Shown here one piece after another: positions 35,399 through 44,591 of a stretch of DNA of 64,000 nucleotides (position 1 is the stretch's first letter; each line of letters opens with the position of its first letter). The stretch covers positions 100,584 through 164,583 of the forward strand of contig NZ_QUEM01000004.1 in assembly GCF_003477995.1 (NCBI RefSeq). Direction: 5' to 3'. Source of the DNA: Bacteroides sp. OF04-15BH (GTDB taxonomy: Bacteria > Bacteroidota > Bacteroidia > Bacteroidales > Bacteroidaceae). The translations under genes and the position numbers were made by a program. The notes under the pieces are model-generated. The model was not told the DNA's origin, did not search any database, and saw only the letters and a list, made by a program, of their open reading frames with translations.

Positions 35399-36700
35399 TC
35401 ATCCGTTTCCATAGCACTCGTCATGCTGGCTCTTGTCCAGACCGGCAGCCTCGCTTTCCGGAGAAACACGCATCGGAATCATCTTGTTGGTAAGCCAATA
35501 CAGGATGTAGCTCACCACAAAGGTATAACCGCAGACAATCACCACGGCCAGCAGATGAATCAGGAACATGTGTATGTTTCCGTCGAGCAGTCCGTGCACA
35601 AACACACCGGTGAGAATGGTTCCGAAAATACCGCCCACACCGTGAGTCGGGAACACATCGAGGGCATCGTCCACATGGGTCTTGTTTTTCCAGTACACGG
35701 CAATATTGCACACAAGGGTAGTCAAAAACGCTATCATAATGCTCTCGCCCACCGTGACATATCCGGCCGAAGGGGTAATGGCCACCAGACCGACCACCGC
35801 TCCTACCGCTGCTCCCATAGCGGACGGCTTACGGCCACGCAGGCAGTCGAAGAAAAGCCAGGTCATCATGGCCGTGGCCGAGGCGGTGTTGGTGTTCAGA
35901 AAGGCCTTCACCGCAATTCCGTCGGCCGCCAGAGAAGAACCGGCATTGAAACCGAACCAGCCTAACCAGAGCATGGCAGCACCTAATACCACAAAAGGTA
36001 TGTTGGCCGGAACATGGGGCGTGGCGGCATTCTTACGCCGGCCCAAGAACAGCGCTCCGGTCAGGGCTGCCACTCCCGAAGAAGCATGCACCACGATTCC
36101 GCCGGCAAAATCGAGTACCCCCATCTGACGCAGAAAACCGTCGGGATGCCAGGTCCAGTGGGCCAAAGGACAGTAAACAAAAATGGAAAAGAGCGCCAGA
36201 AACACCAGATAACCCGAGAAATGAACCCGCTCGGCAAAAGAACCGGTAATCAGAGAGGGGGTGATAATGGCAAACTTCATCTGAAACAGGGCATACAGCG
36301 CCAAAGGGATGGTCGGAGCCAGAAACAGATCCGTTTTGGCTCCCACATGCGTAAACATGGGAAAAGTCAGCGGATTGCCGATAAAATGGCCCAAATCGTC
36401 TCCAAAAGCCAGACTGAATCCGACCGCAACCCAAATCACACTGATCACACCCATGGCGATAAAGCTCTGCAAAATGGTGGAAATGATATTCTTCCGGCCC
36501 ACCATACCGCCATAGAAAAAGGAAAGGCCGGGAGTCATCATCAAAACAAAGATTGTGGCCGTAATCATCCAGGCAACATTGGCCGCATCGAAATACTGAT
36601 CGGGCATCCAGAGTTCCGGACTCTCCGGTGTTAGAACACCCCAAATACTGAGGAGCACCATAAGGCTCATCATCACAATCCATCTTTTCTTTCTTTTCAT
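35399..36700 (-). CDS. amt: Ammonium transporter (Amt/MEP family)
   Basis: This 433-residue inner-membrane channel carries ammonium. It has about 11 transmembrane helices after a short N-terminal one. DAANVAWMITATIFVLMMTPGLSFFYGG is broken into the usual Amt N-terminal signature, and the conserved pore histidines sit in LAHWTWHPDGF and PTHGVGGIFGT. No glnK follows, although amt-glnK pairs are common, so PII control would come from elsewhere. It has its own promoter and terminator. Confidence 0.95.
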   Translation of the reverse strand: MKRKKRWIVMMSLMVLLSIWGVLTPESPELWMPDQYFDAANVAWMITATIFVLMMTPGLSFFYGGMVGRKNIISTILQSFIAMGVISVIWVAVGFSLAFGDDLGHFIGNPLTFPMFTHVGAKTDLFLAPTIPLALYALFQMKFAIITPSLITGSFAERVHFSGYLVFLALFSIFVYCPLAHWTWHPDGFLRQMGVLDFAGGIVVHASSGVAALTGALFLGRRKNAATPHVPANIPFVVLGAAMLWLGWFGFNAGSSLAADGIAVKAFLNTNTASATAMMTWLFFDCLRGRKPSAMGAAVGAVVGLVAITPSAGYVTVGESIMIAFLTTLVCNIAVYWKNKTHVDDALDVFPTHGVGGIFGTILTGVFVHGLLDGNIHMFLIHLLAVVIVCGYTFVVSYILYWLTNKMIPMRVSPESEAAGLDKSQHDECYGNG

Positions 36701-36752
36701 AACATTTCAATTTAAATTCGCCATATATTTTGTCTTTGTGTTTTCTATACAG

Positions 36753-36784
36753 CAAAATTACTTTCTTTATGAAAGAAAAGACAA
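36753..36784 (-). promoter_or_regulatory. Promoter of amt
   Basis: The minus strand has TTG at 36782-36784 and TAATTTTG at 36753-36760, 21 bp apart. The leader is about 46 nt. Confidence 0.5.
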
Positions 36785-36948
36785 GGTTTTAATTCCATTT
36801 TGCAGAATTAAAATACAAGAATTACAATATCTCCTGATTTATGGACGGATTAATTTCAAACTAACAGAAATAAACAGAAAATAATAACAGAATAAAACAA
36901 CAGGAATTATTTATGAAGAACAAAAGTCTGAATTCAGGAATTTCTGTA

Positions 36949-36956
36949 TACTTTTG
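36949..36956 (+). promoter_or_regulatory. -7 box of the esterase gene
   Basis: TACTTTTG fits TAnnTTTG; the transcript would start near 36963, about 50 nt before the ATG at 37014. Confidence 0.45.
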
Positions 36957-37013
36957 CACGAGAACCCTTGAAACAGCAACAAAACAGCAAACCCTATAAA
37001 AAACCTACCTAAG

Positions 37014-37835
37014 ATGAATACACTGAAAAAACTGTTCTTTACGCTCTGCGCCGGTATCCTTGCCGCAAACAGCATGGAAGCGGCCATAGTAGACACTCTG
37101 CTCATCAAAAGCAACAAGATGAACCGGTATATCGAAACGGTGGTCATTATCCCGGATCAGGCCGCCCAAACGCCCTGCCCTACGCTTTATCTGCTGCACG
37201 GGCACGGCGGAAATGCGAAAAGCTGGATCACCATCAAACCGGAACTGCCGGAAATGGCCGACCGTGACGGCATGATCGTGGTGTGCCCCGACGGGGAACA
37301 GAGCTGGTATTGGGACAGTCCTATACGCAAAGAGAGCCAGTTTGAAACCTTCGTGTCTCAGGAACTGGTGCAGTATATCGACAAGAAATATAATACGGTG
37401 AAGTCGCGCCGGGGAAGGGCCATTACCGGACTGAGCATGGGCGGACACGGCGGACTGTGGCTTTCCATACGGCATAAAGATACGTTCGGTGCCGGAGGAA
37501 GCACCAGCGGAGGCGTGGATATCCGTCCCTTTCCGAACAACTGGGACATGAAAAAGCAGCTCGGTGAAATGAAGGAGAATCCGAAAGTGTGGGACAGCCA
37601 TACGGTCATCACCCAGCTGGACAGCCTGAAAAACGGCGATCTGGCTCTGATTGTGGACTGCGGTACGGAGGATTTCTTCTTTGAAGTGAACAGGCAGCTG
37701 CACGAGGAGTTATTGAAGCGTGGCATCGCACACGACTATATTGTGCGCCCGGGAGCGCACAATCTGAAGTACTGGAACAACTCCATCGAATATCAGTGGC
37801 TCTTCTTTCACCGATTCTTTGAGAAAGAGGAATAG
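37014..37835 (+). CDS. Secreted esterase (esterase D-like alpha/beta hydrolase)
   Basis: This 273-residue protein has a Sec signal peptide (about 1-23). Its alpha/beta hydrolase fold shows LLHGHGGNAKSW (oxyanion region, 60-71), nucleophile Ser141 in ITGLSMGGHGG, an Asp in DCGTEDFF and a His in RPGAHNLKYW. Such proteins in Bacteroides remove acetyl or feruloyl groups from glycans. The substrate is not determined here. Its last 28 bp overlap the convergent beta-lactamase gene end, with no terminator between them. Confidence 0.85.
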   Translation: MNTLKKLFFTLCAGILAANSMEAAIVDTLLIKSNKMNRYIETVVIIPDQAAQTPCPTLYLLHGHGGNAKSWITIKPELPEMADRDGMIVVCPDGEQSWYWDSPIRKESQFETFVSQELVQYIDKKYNTVKSRRGRAITGLSMGGHGGLWLSIRHKDTFGAGGSTSGGVDIRPFPNNWDMKKQLGEMKENPKVWDSHTVITQLDSLKNGDLALIVDCGTEDFFFEVNRQLHEELLKRGIAHDYIVRPGAHNLKYWNNSIEYQWLFFHRFFEKEE

Positions 37836-38704
37836 ACCAGCCGGGAGATGTCGGCAATGATGCGTGCGGTATTCTCGGCCGACTCGCGGGAGTGTTTCAC
37901 AAATACGGCAATGGTATAATAACGGCCGTCGGGCAGCAGCACAAAGCCCATGTCGTTGATGGCGGTCCAGCGTCCGGAAGCGTCCTGGTCGCTGGTACCG
38001 GTCTTATGCCCGATGCGGGCACCGGTGCCGGCCAACGGAGCCGGAAGACGGTCGGTGCCGATCTCGCACTCCATAAGCGTGGTTTTCAGGAATTCCTGAA
38101 TCGGCTGGGCGAACAGCGGCTTTTTGAGAAAGATCTCCAGCAGGCGGACGGCCTCAAGCGGTGTGGACCAGTTGTCATAGCAGGTCTGTGTATCGCGGTG
38201 CATGTCGTCTTCGGTGACCTGAACGGCAAAATCGGTCAGGCCCAGCGAACGGATATAGCGGTCGGTGGCCTGCGGACCGCCATACAGGCGGAACAGCAGG
38301 TCGCAGGCGTTGTTGTCGCTCTGCTGCAGCGTATATTCCAACAGAGTGCGCAAAGGAAGGGTGACATTGCCCTGGGGATAGCGGTCGCGCATCGGGCTAT
38401 AGGTGTTGGGCTTGAGATCCTCGGGGGTAACCAGCACCTTATGGTCCACGGTTTCGGAAAGCGCCGTAAGGGTATCGGCCACAGCCAGCGCCTGATGGAA
38501 TTTCACCACACTCATCAGCGGATAGCGGTTGTCGTTATTGACGGTCAGCGTGTCTGTACCGTTAAAGATCACGGCCACACCCACTTCGGCCTGTTTGTCG
38601 GTCAGATAGTGCAGAATGGACTGCTTCAGATCCTGCGCACACAGGCCAAGACCTCCTAAAAAATTCAGAAGAAAGAAGAAAAAATATCGTTTCATCAGGT
38701 TCAT
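37808..38704 (-). CDS. Class A beta-lactamase (CfxA/CepA-like, subclass A2)
   Basis: This 298-residue serine beta-lactamase has a Sec signal peptide. Active-site Ser65 and Lys68 are in SVVK, SDN is at 129-131, the omega-loop Glu165 in TEDDMH corresponds to Ambler Glu166, and KTG is at 234-236. The set is complete, so the enzyme should be active. Bacteroides A2 enzymes hydrolyse cephalosporins and penicillins. There is no insertion element beside it, so it looks like a resident chromosomal gene. The start could also be codon 4. Confidence 0.92.
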   Translation of the reverse strand: MNLMKRYFFFFLLNFLGGLGLCAQDLKQSILHYLTDKQAEVGVAVIFNGTDTLTVNNDNRYPLMSVVKFHQALAVADTLTALSETVDHKVLVTPEDLKPNTYSPMRDRYPQGNVTLPLRTLLEYTLQQSDNNACDLLFRLYGGPQATDRYIRSLGLTDFAVQVTEDDMHRDTQTCYDNWSTPLEAVRLLEIFLKKPLFAQPIQEFLKTTLMECEIGTDRLPAPLAGTGARIGHKTGTSDQDASGRWTAINDMGFVLLPDGRYYTIAVFVKHSRESAENTARIIADISRLVYSSFSKNR

Positions 38705-38730
38705 TTGATTGGATTGTTCTTAACTCACGG

Positions 38731-38809
38731 CAAAATTAGATGTTTTTCGCATAAATCTAACGGCAAGAATAAAAATTATATGTAATTTTGTTTTGCAGTT
38801 AGATTTATG
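38731..38809. promoter_or_regulatory. Divergent promoters with a flanking inverted repeat
   Basis: A minus-strand TAATTTTG box (38731-38738) serves the beta-lactamase and a plus-strand TAATTTTG box (38783-38790) serves the hydrolase at 38833. The plus box is enclosed by a perfect 12-bp inverted repeat, CATAAATCTAAC at 38750-38761 and GTTAGATTTATG at 38798-38809, which could bind a regulator of the divergent pair. Confidence 0.5.
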
Positions 38810-38832
38810 TGTCACACCAACCTTAAAATACC

Positions 38833-41109
38833 ATGAATACAAAAACATTCAGCGCCTTGCTGCTTTGCGTTTCGCTCCACACATACGGAGCAGAAATTGC
38901 AGCACCACAACAGGCTGCATCAGCCAACACAGAGACAGAAACAGAAATGGATCATACCACCCGGCAACGGCTCTCCCAAAAAATAAATGCGCTGCCGGTG
39001 TACCGCCAACTGCATTCGGAAAAACCGGATTACGACTGGCTGATTGCTCCGCAAAAAGTCAAGGCGGGCATATACCGCACAGAGGACGGAAAAGGAATCG
39101 TGATTGCCAACGGACTGCTGGCACGGGAGTTCCGCATCTTCCCGAATCTGGCCACAACGGACCTGATCAACCACATGACGGGTGAAAGCATGCTGCGGGC
39201 CGTAAGCAGCGAGGGTACCGTCACCATCAACGGAAAGGTATGGAATCTGGGCGGGCTGGACGGACAGTCCGAACGCGGCTATCTGAAAACGGAATGGCTG
39301 GAGCAGATGACTCCGCTACCCGCTTCTTTCTGGATAGAGGATTTTGAAACCGCTCCCCTGGAGCCTGCCATGCCCTGGAAAAGAAGCAGGTGGGCGCTCA
39401 ACACGAAGGATGCCACAGGGCGCGAAATCGTGTTCACCCTGAAAGGATGCGGCGAAACGGAAGGAATACGCATCCGGTTGCATTATACCGTCTATGATGA
39501 GATTCCCGCCATCCGAAAATACATGACTCTGGACAACGAGACCGGCAAGACCGTTAACATAGACCGCTTCCAGCTGGAATATCTGGCTTTTGCCGAAGGG
39601 GAATCGCCCAGCGGCGGTGACCCGACCACCTTCAGGCTGCCGAACATTCATATTGAAAGCGACATGCACTGCAAGGGAAGCTTCACGGAACTGGAAACGG
39701 AAATTACGGAAAAGTGGCTGCCGGACCCGAAATATACTTCACAACGCAACTATCTGCTGCAAACACCGTGCATCCTGGAAGTGGCTCCGCCAATCGGACC
39801 GGACCAGAGCATTGACCCGGGAAAGACATTCACCAGCTTCATGGTGTATGAAATGCCTTTCGACAGTGACGACCTCGAGAGAAAAGGGCTGTTTCAGAAA
39901 CGCCTGCAACGGACCATCGCTCCCTGGACCACGGAAAACCCGATCTTCATGCATCTCACAAGCAGCAACCCGGAGACCGTGCGCACCGCCATCGACCAGT
40001 GTGCCGAAACGGGATATGAAATGATTATTCTCAGCTTCGGTTCGGGAGCGGATGCGGAAAACATCAGCGAAGAGAACCTGAAGAAATTCCGCGAACTGGT
40101 GGAATATGGAAAGAGCAAGGGCATCGAACTGGGATGCTACTCGTTGCTGGCCAGCCGGTGGATCAGCGACGAGGTGGATGTGATCAACCCGAAAACCGGA
40201 AAGCGGGGCGGCATGACCTTCGGCAGCTCGCCCTGTCTGTGCTCCCAGTGGGGCGAAGAATATTTCCGGAAGATAAAGACCTTTATGGAAAAAACGGGAA
40301 TGCGCTGTCTGGAACACGACGGCTCTTATCCGGGCGATGTGTGTGCCTCTACAGCGCATGCCTATCACAAGGGACTGAACGACTCGCAGTGGAACCAGTT
40401 CCGGAGAATCACCGAGCTGTATCGCTGGATACGCAGCGAGGACATTTATCTGAACGTGCCCGACTATTATTTCCTGAAAGGCTCGAACAAGACGAGCATC
40501 GGATATCGGGAGGTGAACTGGTCCCTGCCGAGAGAACAGCAGCTGATGCACACCCGACAGCTGAACTACGACTGTACGTGGGAAAGAATCCCTTCGTCAC
40601 TGTGGAGCTTTGTGCCGCTCGTGGAATATCACGGCGGAGGGGCGGCGGCCACGCTGGAACCGCTGCACGAGCATCTGAAGGAATACAAGACCCTGATGTT
40701 CCAGAACTACGGCTGCGGCATCCAGGCCTGCTACCGGGGCCCTCGTCTCTACGACACGGAGGAAACACGCGAGGCCGTGACGGAAATCATCCGATGGTAT
40801 AAAAAATACAGAACCATCCTGAACAGTGACCTCATACACCTGAGACGCCCCGACGCCAAAGACTGGGACGGACTGATGCACGTGAATCCGCAGGGAAAGG
40901 AAAAGGGACTGGCGCTCTTCTTCAACCCGCTGGACCACGAAATAACACGCACCATAAAAATTCCGCTGTACTACACCGGAATCAAGGGAAAGGCCCTTGT
41001 CCGGGAGCAGGAAGGCAAGAAACGCCGGTACAGGACAGACGAAAACGACTGTATTACCCTGGAGGTGACCCTACCGGCAAACGGACATACCTGGTATGTC
41101 TTTGAGTAA
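38833..41109 (+). CDS. Secreted glycoside hydrolase, clan GH-D-like
   Basis: This 758-residue protein has an N-terminal signal (MNTKTFSALLLCVSLHTYGA). An N-terminal beta-sandwich (about 60-370) precedes a TIM barrel with MIILSFGSGAD, LGCYSLLASRW and CLEHDGSYPGD (Asp496), and a C-terminal beta domain follows. Fold order and the aspartate after a WK/EH-type strand resemble alpha-galactosidase-type enzymes, but I cannot place it in a named family. The GH29 fucosidase starts 22 bp after it, so the two probably act on the same fucosylated, galactose-containing glycan in the periplasm. Confidence 0.7.
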   Translation: MNTKTFSALLLCVSLHTYGAEIAAPQQAASANTETETEMDHTTRQRLSQKINALPVYRQLHSEKPDYDWLIAPQKVKAGIYRTEDGKGIVIANGLLAREFRIFPNLATTDLINHMTGESMLRAVSSEGTVTINGKVWNLGGLDGQSERGYLKTEWLEQMTPLPASFWIEDFETAPLEPAMPWKRSRWALNTKDATGREIVFTLKGCGETEGIRIRLHYTVYDEIPAIRKYMTLDNETGKTVNIDRFQLEYLAFAEGESPSGGDPTTFRLPNIHIESDMHCKGSFTELETEITEKWLPDPKYTSQRNYLLQTPCILEVAPPIGPDQSIDPGKTFTSFMVYEMPFDSDDLERKGLFQKRLQRTIAPWTTENPIFMHLTSSNPETVRTAIDQCAETGYEMIILSFGSGADAENISEENLKKFRELVEYGKSKGIELGCYSLLASRWISDEVDVINPKTGKRGGMTFGSSPCLCSQWGEEYFRKIKTFMEKTGMRCLEHDGSYPGDVCASTAHAYHKGLNDSQWNQFRRITELYRWIRSEDIYLNVPDYYFLKGSNKTSIGYREVNWSLPREQQLMHTRQLNYDCTWERIPSSLWSFVPLVEYHGGGAAATLEPLHEHLKEYKTLMFQNYGCGIQACYRGPRLYDTEETREAVTEIIRWYKKYRTILNSDLIHLRRPDAKDWDGLMHVNPQGKEKGLALFFNPLDHEITRTIKIPLYYTGIKGKALVREQEGKKRRYRTDENDCITLEVTLPANGHTWYVFE

Positions 41110-41131
41110 GAACATTCAACCCATTCATTAT

Positions 41132-43348
41132 ATGAAAAAAATTCTATTTTCTTGTATCTTGACCGGCATCATGCAAACTGCATATGCGCAAAACTACTCG
41201 TTAGACAACACCATCAAGGTGAACGAATCGGACTCCAAGGAGGTGATCATCCAGAAAGCGGCCCACGTGGTTCCGACAGACAACCAGCTGCGTGCCCTGG
41301 AAAAGGAGTTTATCGCCTTTATCCACTTCGGACCGAACACATTCACCCGCATGGAATGGGGAACCGGTATGGAGGACCCGTCGATCTTTGACCTGAAAAC
41401 GCTGGATACCGACCAATGGTGCAAGGCTATCAAGGCTGCCGGCATGAAGTTGGTGATGCTCACCGTGAAGCACCACGACGGTTTCTGTCTGTGGCAGACG
41501 CGATATACGAAACATGGCATCATGTCTACCGGATTCCAGGACGGCAAGGGGGATATCCTGAGAGACCTCTCCAAGTCGTGCAAGAAGTATGGCCTGAAGC
41601 TGGGTGTCTATCTGTCGCCGGCCGACCTGTACCAGATTGAGAATCCGGAAGGCTTGTACGGAAACGGAAGCAAAAAGACCCTGCGCACCATACCGCGCGA
41701 GGTGGAGGGACGCCCTTTTGCCAACAAGACGAAATTCCAGTTCGTGGTGGACGACTATAACGAGTACTTCATGAACCAGCTGTTCGAAATCCTCACCGAA
41801 TACGGAGAGGTGGATGAAGTATGGTTCGACGGAGCACACCCGAAACAGAAAGGCGGACAGACCTATAACTATAAGGCCTGGCAGCAGGTGATCCGCACAC
41901 TGGCACCGCATGCGGCCATCTTCGGAAAAGAAGACATCCGCTGGTGCGGTAACGAGGCGGGAAGAACACGCCGTACGGAGTGGAACGTAATCGGCTATCA
42001 GGAGAATCCGGACACCATGAACATGTTCCCGGACATGGTGGCCGAGGACTTGGGCAGCCGCGAGGCATTGCAGAAAGCCAAGTATCTGCACTATCAGCAG
42101 GCAGAAATCAACACTTCCATCCGCGAGGGCTGGTTCTACCGCGATGATACGGAGCAGAAGGTGCGCAATGCGGACGATGTGTTCGACATCTACGAGCGTG
42201 CCGTGGGCGGTAACTCTACCTTCCTGCTGAACATCCCGCCAAACCGTGAGGGCCTGTTGCCACAGAAGGATGTGGAGGTACTGGAAGAAGTGGGACGACG
42301 CATCCGCGAAACTTACGGCACGGACCTGCTGAAGAAAGCCAAAGGTCCGAAAGAGGTGCTGGACAAGGACAGAAAAACCTATACGCTGATTGACGAGAAG
42401 GATCCGGTGATCACCATCACAACCCGCAAACCGATTACACTGAACCGTCTGACCATTCAGGAGGCTATCGAGCAGACCGGCGAGCGTGTGGAAGAGCATT
42501 ATGTGGAGGCCTGGATTGACGGCGCATGGAAAAAGATTGCCGAGAGCACGAATATCGGTTACAAGCGCATCCTGCGCTTCCCGCAGATCACGACAGACCG
42601 CATCCGCATCCACTTCCCGAAGATGAGAATGCAGGCGGGCATCTGCAAGGTATCGGCGCACTATTATCCGGCAGTGCCGCCACAGCTTACCGCCAAACGC
42701 AGTCTGGACGGTCAGGTAACCATCCAGGTGAAGGAAAGTGACTTCGGCTGGAAGCGCCACGGCGAGAACAGTGCAGGCAACCTGAATGCCGGATACAGCA
42801 TTCACTACACCACAGACGGAACGGCTCCGACCAAGAATTCGGAAAGCTATCAGGGTGCATTCACAGCCGACAATCAGGAAGTGCAGGCCGTATCGGTGCT
42901 GAACGGAAAGACCGGACCGGTGCTTCAGGAGCGTTTCGGATATATCAAGAAGGACTGGAAGGCGGAAGCCAGCAGCGAGGCCGAACAGCATGGAGCAGCC
43001 CTGGCTGCAGACGAGAACCCGAACACCTTCTGGCTGAGCGGCAACGGAGATCAGGACCGCACGCTGACCATTGACCTGGGCGCAGTGAAGACCATCCGCG
43101 GATTTGCCTATACACCGCAGAACCGCAATGCCGAGGGTATGATCGAACGGGGTACCGTCTGGGTGAGCCAGGACAAACAGAACTGGGAGAAGGTGGAGGA
43201 CTTTATGTTCGGTAACCTGATCAATGACCCGACCAAGCGCTCTTGTACCTTCAAGAAGGCCACTGAGGCACGCTACTTCAAGATTCAGATGACCGAAGGA
43301 GCAAACCGAAGCGAGAAGGCAGCGGTGGCCGAAGTGGATATTTTCTAA
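41132..43348 (+). CDS. GH29 alpha-L-fucosidase with discoidin domain
   Basis: This 738-residue enzyme releases alpha-L-fucose from glycans. A signal peptide ends AYAQ. The GH29 barrel shows FIHFGPNTFTRMEWG, LTVKHHDGFCLW and nucleophile Asp233 in VWFDGAHP. After about residue 480 come a beta-sandwich, a chitobiase-like region (about 560-600) and a C-terminal discoidin F5/8C domain (about 610-738). The accessory domains suggest the alpha-1,3/1,4-specific subgroup, an inference. ATG at 41132 gives a clean signal peptide; an earlier ATG at 41096 would overlap the previous gene. Confidence 0.93.
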   Translation: MKKILFSCILTGIMQTAYAQNYSLDNTIKVNESDSKEVIIQKAAHVVPTDNQLRALEKEFIAFIHFGPNTFTRMEWGTGMEDPSIFDLKTLDTDQWCKAIKAAGMKLVMLTVKHHDGFCLWQTRYTKHGIMSTGFQDGKGDILRDLSKSCKKYGLKLGVYLSPADLYQIENPEGLYGNGSKKTLRTIPREVEGRPFANKTKFQFVVDDYNEYFMNQLFEILTEYGEVDEVWFDGAHPKQKGGQTYNYKAWQQVIRTLAPHAAIFGKEDIRWCGNEAGRTRRTEWNVIGYQENPDTMNMFPDMVAEDLGSREALQKAKYLHYQQAEINTSIREGWFYRDDTEQKVRNADDVFDIYERAVGGNSTFLLNIPPNREGLLPQKDVEVLEEVGRRIRETYGTDLLKKAKGPKEVLDKDRKTYTLIDEKDPVITITTRKPITLNRLTIQEAIEQTGERVEEHYVEAWIDGAWKKIAESTNIGYKRILRFPQITTDRIRIHFPKMRMQAGICKVSAHYYPAVPPQLTAKRSLDGQVTIQVKESDFGWKRHGENSAGNLNAGYSIHYTTDGTAPTKNSESYQGAFTADNQEVQAVSVLNGKTGPVLQERFGYIKKDWKAEASSEAEQHGAALAADENPNTFWLSGNGDQDRTLTIDLGAVKTIRGFAYTPQNRNAEGMIERGTVWVSQDKQNWEKVEDFMFGNLINDPTKRSCTFKKATEARYFKIQMTEGANRSEKAAVAEVDIF

Positions 43349-43372
43349 AAAAATATCATAGTTATAAAGGGT

Positions 43373-44305
43373 ATGTTATTCAAGAATATTCTAATCGCAT
43401 CTTGTTTTACCCTGTTCGGAGGAATGCCGTCCGGAGTTTCTGCACAGGAAGCTCTGGACAGCATTCCTTTTGAATTAGGGGGCGACAGCAGAGTCTACAT
43501 CCGCTGCCGGGTGAATGAGAGTGACACGCTGCGCTTTCTGTTCGACAGCGGAGCCACGGACATGGTGGTCAACACGCAATCGGAGAAGGTAGTGCGCCAC
43601 CTGAACTTCAACGAGAAGGGATTCAACTACGGGGCCAGCGGCGGCAATGCCGTACCCGTGAGCACGGGCAACTCTTTCTGTGCCGGAGGAATCCGGACGG
43701 ACGACCTGAAATTTATCGGTGTGCCCTACCCGCCCGAATTCTGGGATGGCGTTGTAGGCCTGTCTTTCATGAAGAACTTTACGGTGCGGCTCGACTATGA
43801 CCGGAGGATGATTTACCTTTATCGCCCGGGTACCTACAAGCCGGACCGGCGAGCCGTGTGTCTGCAAATAGGTTATGAAATGGGAGTACCGGTCGTGCCG
43901 GTAAAGGTATGTGTCAACGGTACGTACTACGACTTGAGACTGGAAGTGGATCTGGGTTCCGACCGTGTGCTGGATCTGAACACGCCTTTCGTAAGGAAGC
44001 AGAAACTGCTGGGCAGCCAACAGCCTTTTGCCATCTCGCGCATCAGCAGCTCGGATGCCAATACGGGCGAGTTGCAGAATGTGTATTTTGACGAGATCGT
44101 GATGGGCAGCCTGCGTCTGCCCCGGATTCCGGGGGCATTCTCCACGGTGACCGAAGGCGTGCAGGCCAGCGACAAGATGGACGGCGTGATGGGCAACAAT
44201 CTGTTGCAGCGCTTCCACCTGACTTTTGACTTTGCAAACGGTTGCCTTTATCTGGAACCGAACAACCTTCTTTACAAACCGTTCTATTCCTTTTTAATAT
44301 TTTAA
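43373..44305 (+). CDS. Retropepsin-like aspartic protease domain protein
   Basis: This 310-residue protein has a Sec signal peptide ending VSAQ. The first domain has FLFDSGATDMVV (about 57-68), the D-S/T-G active site of retropepsin-like proteases. A second half with LEVDLGSDRVLDLN and GVMGNNLLQRF resembles a duplicated lobe in which the motif is DLG. It is the third gene after two glycan hydrolases, 24 bp beyond the fucosidase, and ends at a terminator. It is probably periplasmic. Natural substrate unknown. Confidence 0.8.
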   Translation: MLFKNILIASCFTLFGGMPSGVSAQEALDSIPFELGGDSRVYIRCRVNESDTLRFLFDSGATDMVVNTQSEKVVRHLNFNEKGFNYGASGGNAVPVSTGNSFCAGGIRTDDLKFIGVPYPPEFWDGVVGLSFMKNFTVRLDYDRRMIYLYRPGTYKPDRRAVCLQIGYEMGVPVVPVKVCVNGTYYDLRLEVDLGSDRVLDLNTPFVRKQKLLGSQQPFAISRISSSDANTGELQNVYFDEIVMGSLRLPRIPGAFSTVTEGVQASDKMDGVMGNNLLQRFHLTFDFANGCLYLEPNNLLYKPFYSFLIF

Positions 44306-44315
44306 GGAACCGGAT

Positions 44316-44348
44316 AACCGTTTCAGAACCGTCTTGGAAACGGTTTTT
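44316..44348 (+). terminator. Terminator of the 38833-44305 operon
   Basis: AACCGTTTC pairs with GAAACGGTT across a 12-nt loop, followed by TTTC. Confidence 0.75.
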
Positions 44349-44463
44349 CATCTACAGAGTTCCTCTGGCTGCAAGGGCGGGAGGAGCTCTGCCTTTTTTC
44401 GGGCTTTCAGGAGCGTTTTTTCCGCCAAACGACTGAAACATTTGTTGCAATCGCACGCACATT

Positions 44464-44477
44464 TGTTTCATGAAACA
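44464..44477. promoter_or_regulatory. Perfect 14-bp palindromic operator
   Basis: TGTTTCATGAAACA is fully palindromic. Its centre lies 62 bp upstream of the centre of the -7 box at 44529-44536, the same distance as the near-identical dyad before the GH32 operon (10707-10720). Half-sites TGAAACATTTGTTGCA (44434-44449) and TATGAAACA lie on either side. This suggests a shared activator. Confidence 0.6.
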
Positions 44478-44528
44478 TTTATAATCGGGTATGAAACAAT
44501 CGTGATATTCTGATTCTCAGAACTTTCA

Positions 44529-44536
44529 TACATTTA
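44529..44536 (+). promoter_or_regulatory. -7-like box of the 44592 receptor gene
   Basis: TACATTTA differs from TAnnTTTG only in the last base. A weak box is in keeping with activator dependence. The leader would be about 50 nt. Confidence 0.4.
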
Positions 44537-44591
44537 CGGCATCAAACAAACTAATAAATTTTTTCTAACTGATATTTAAAATTAGGATGCT

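Noticed and set aside
38750..38809. Invertible promoter (inverton)
   Set aside because: Bacteroides invertons usually have longer arms and a larger spacer, and no invertase gene is near; kept only as a possible operator.
41201..42991. 596-codon minus-strand frame opposite the fucosidase
   Set aside because: Shadow of the GH29 gene; no domain, promoter or start signal.
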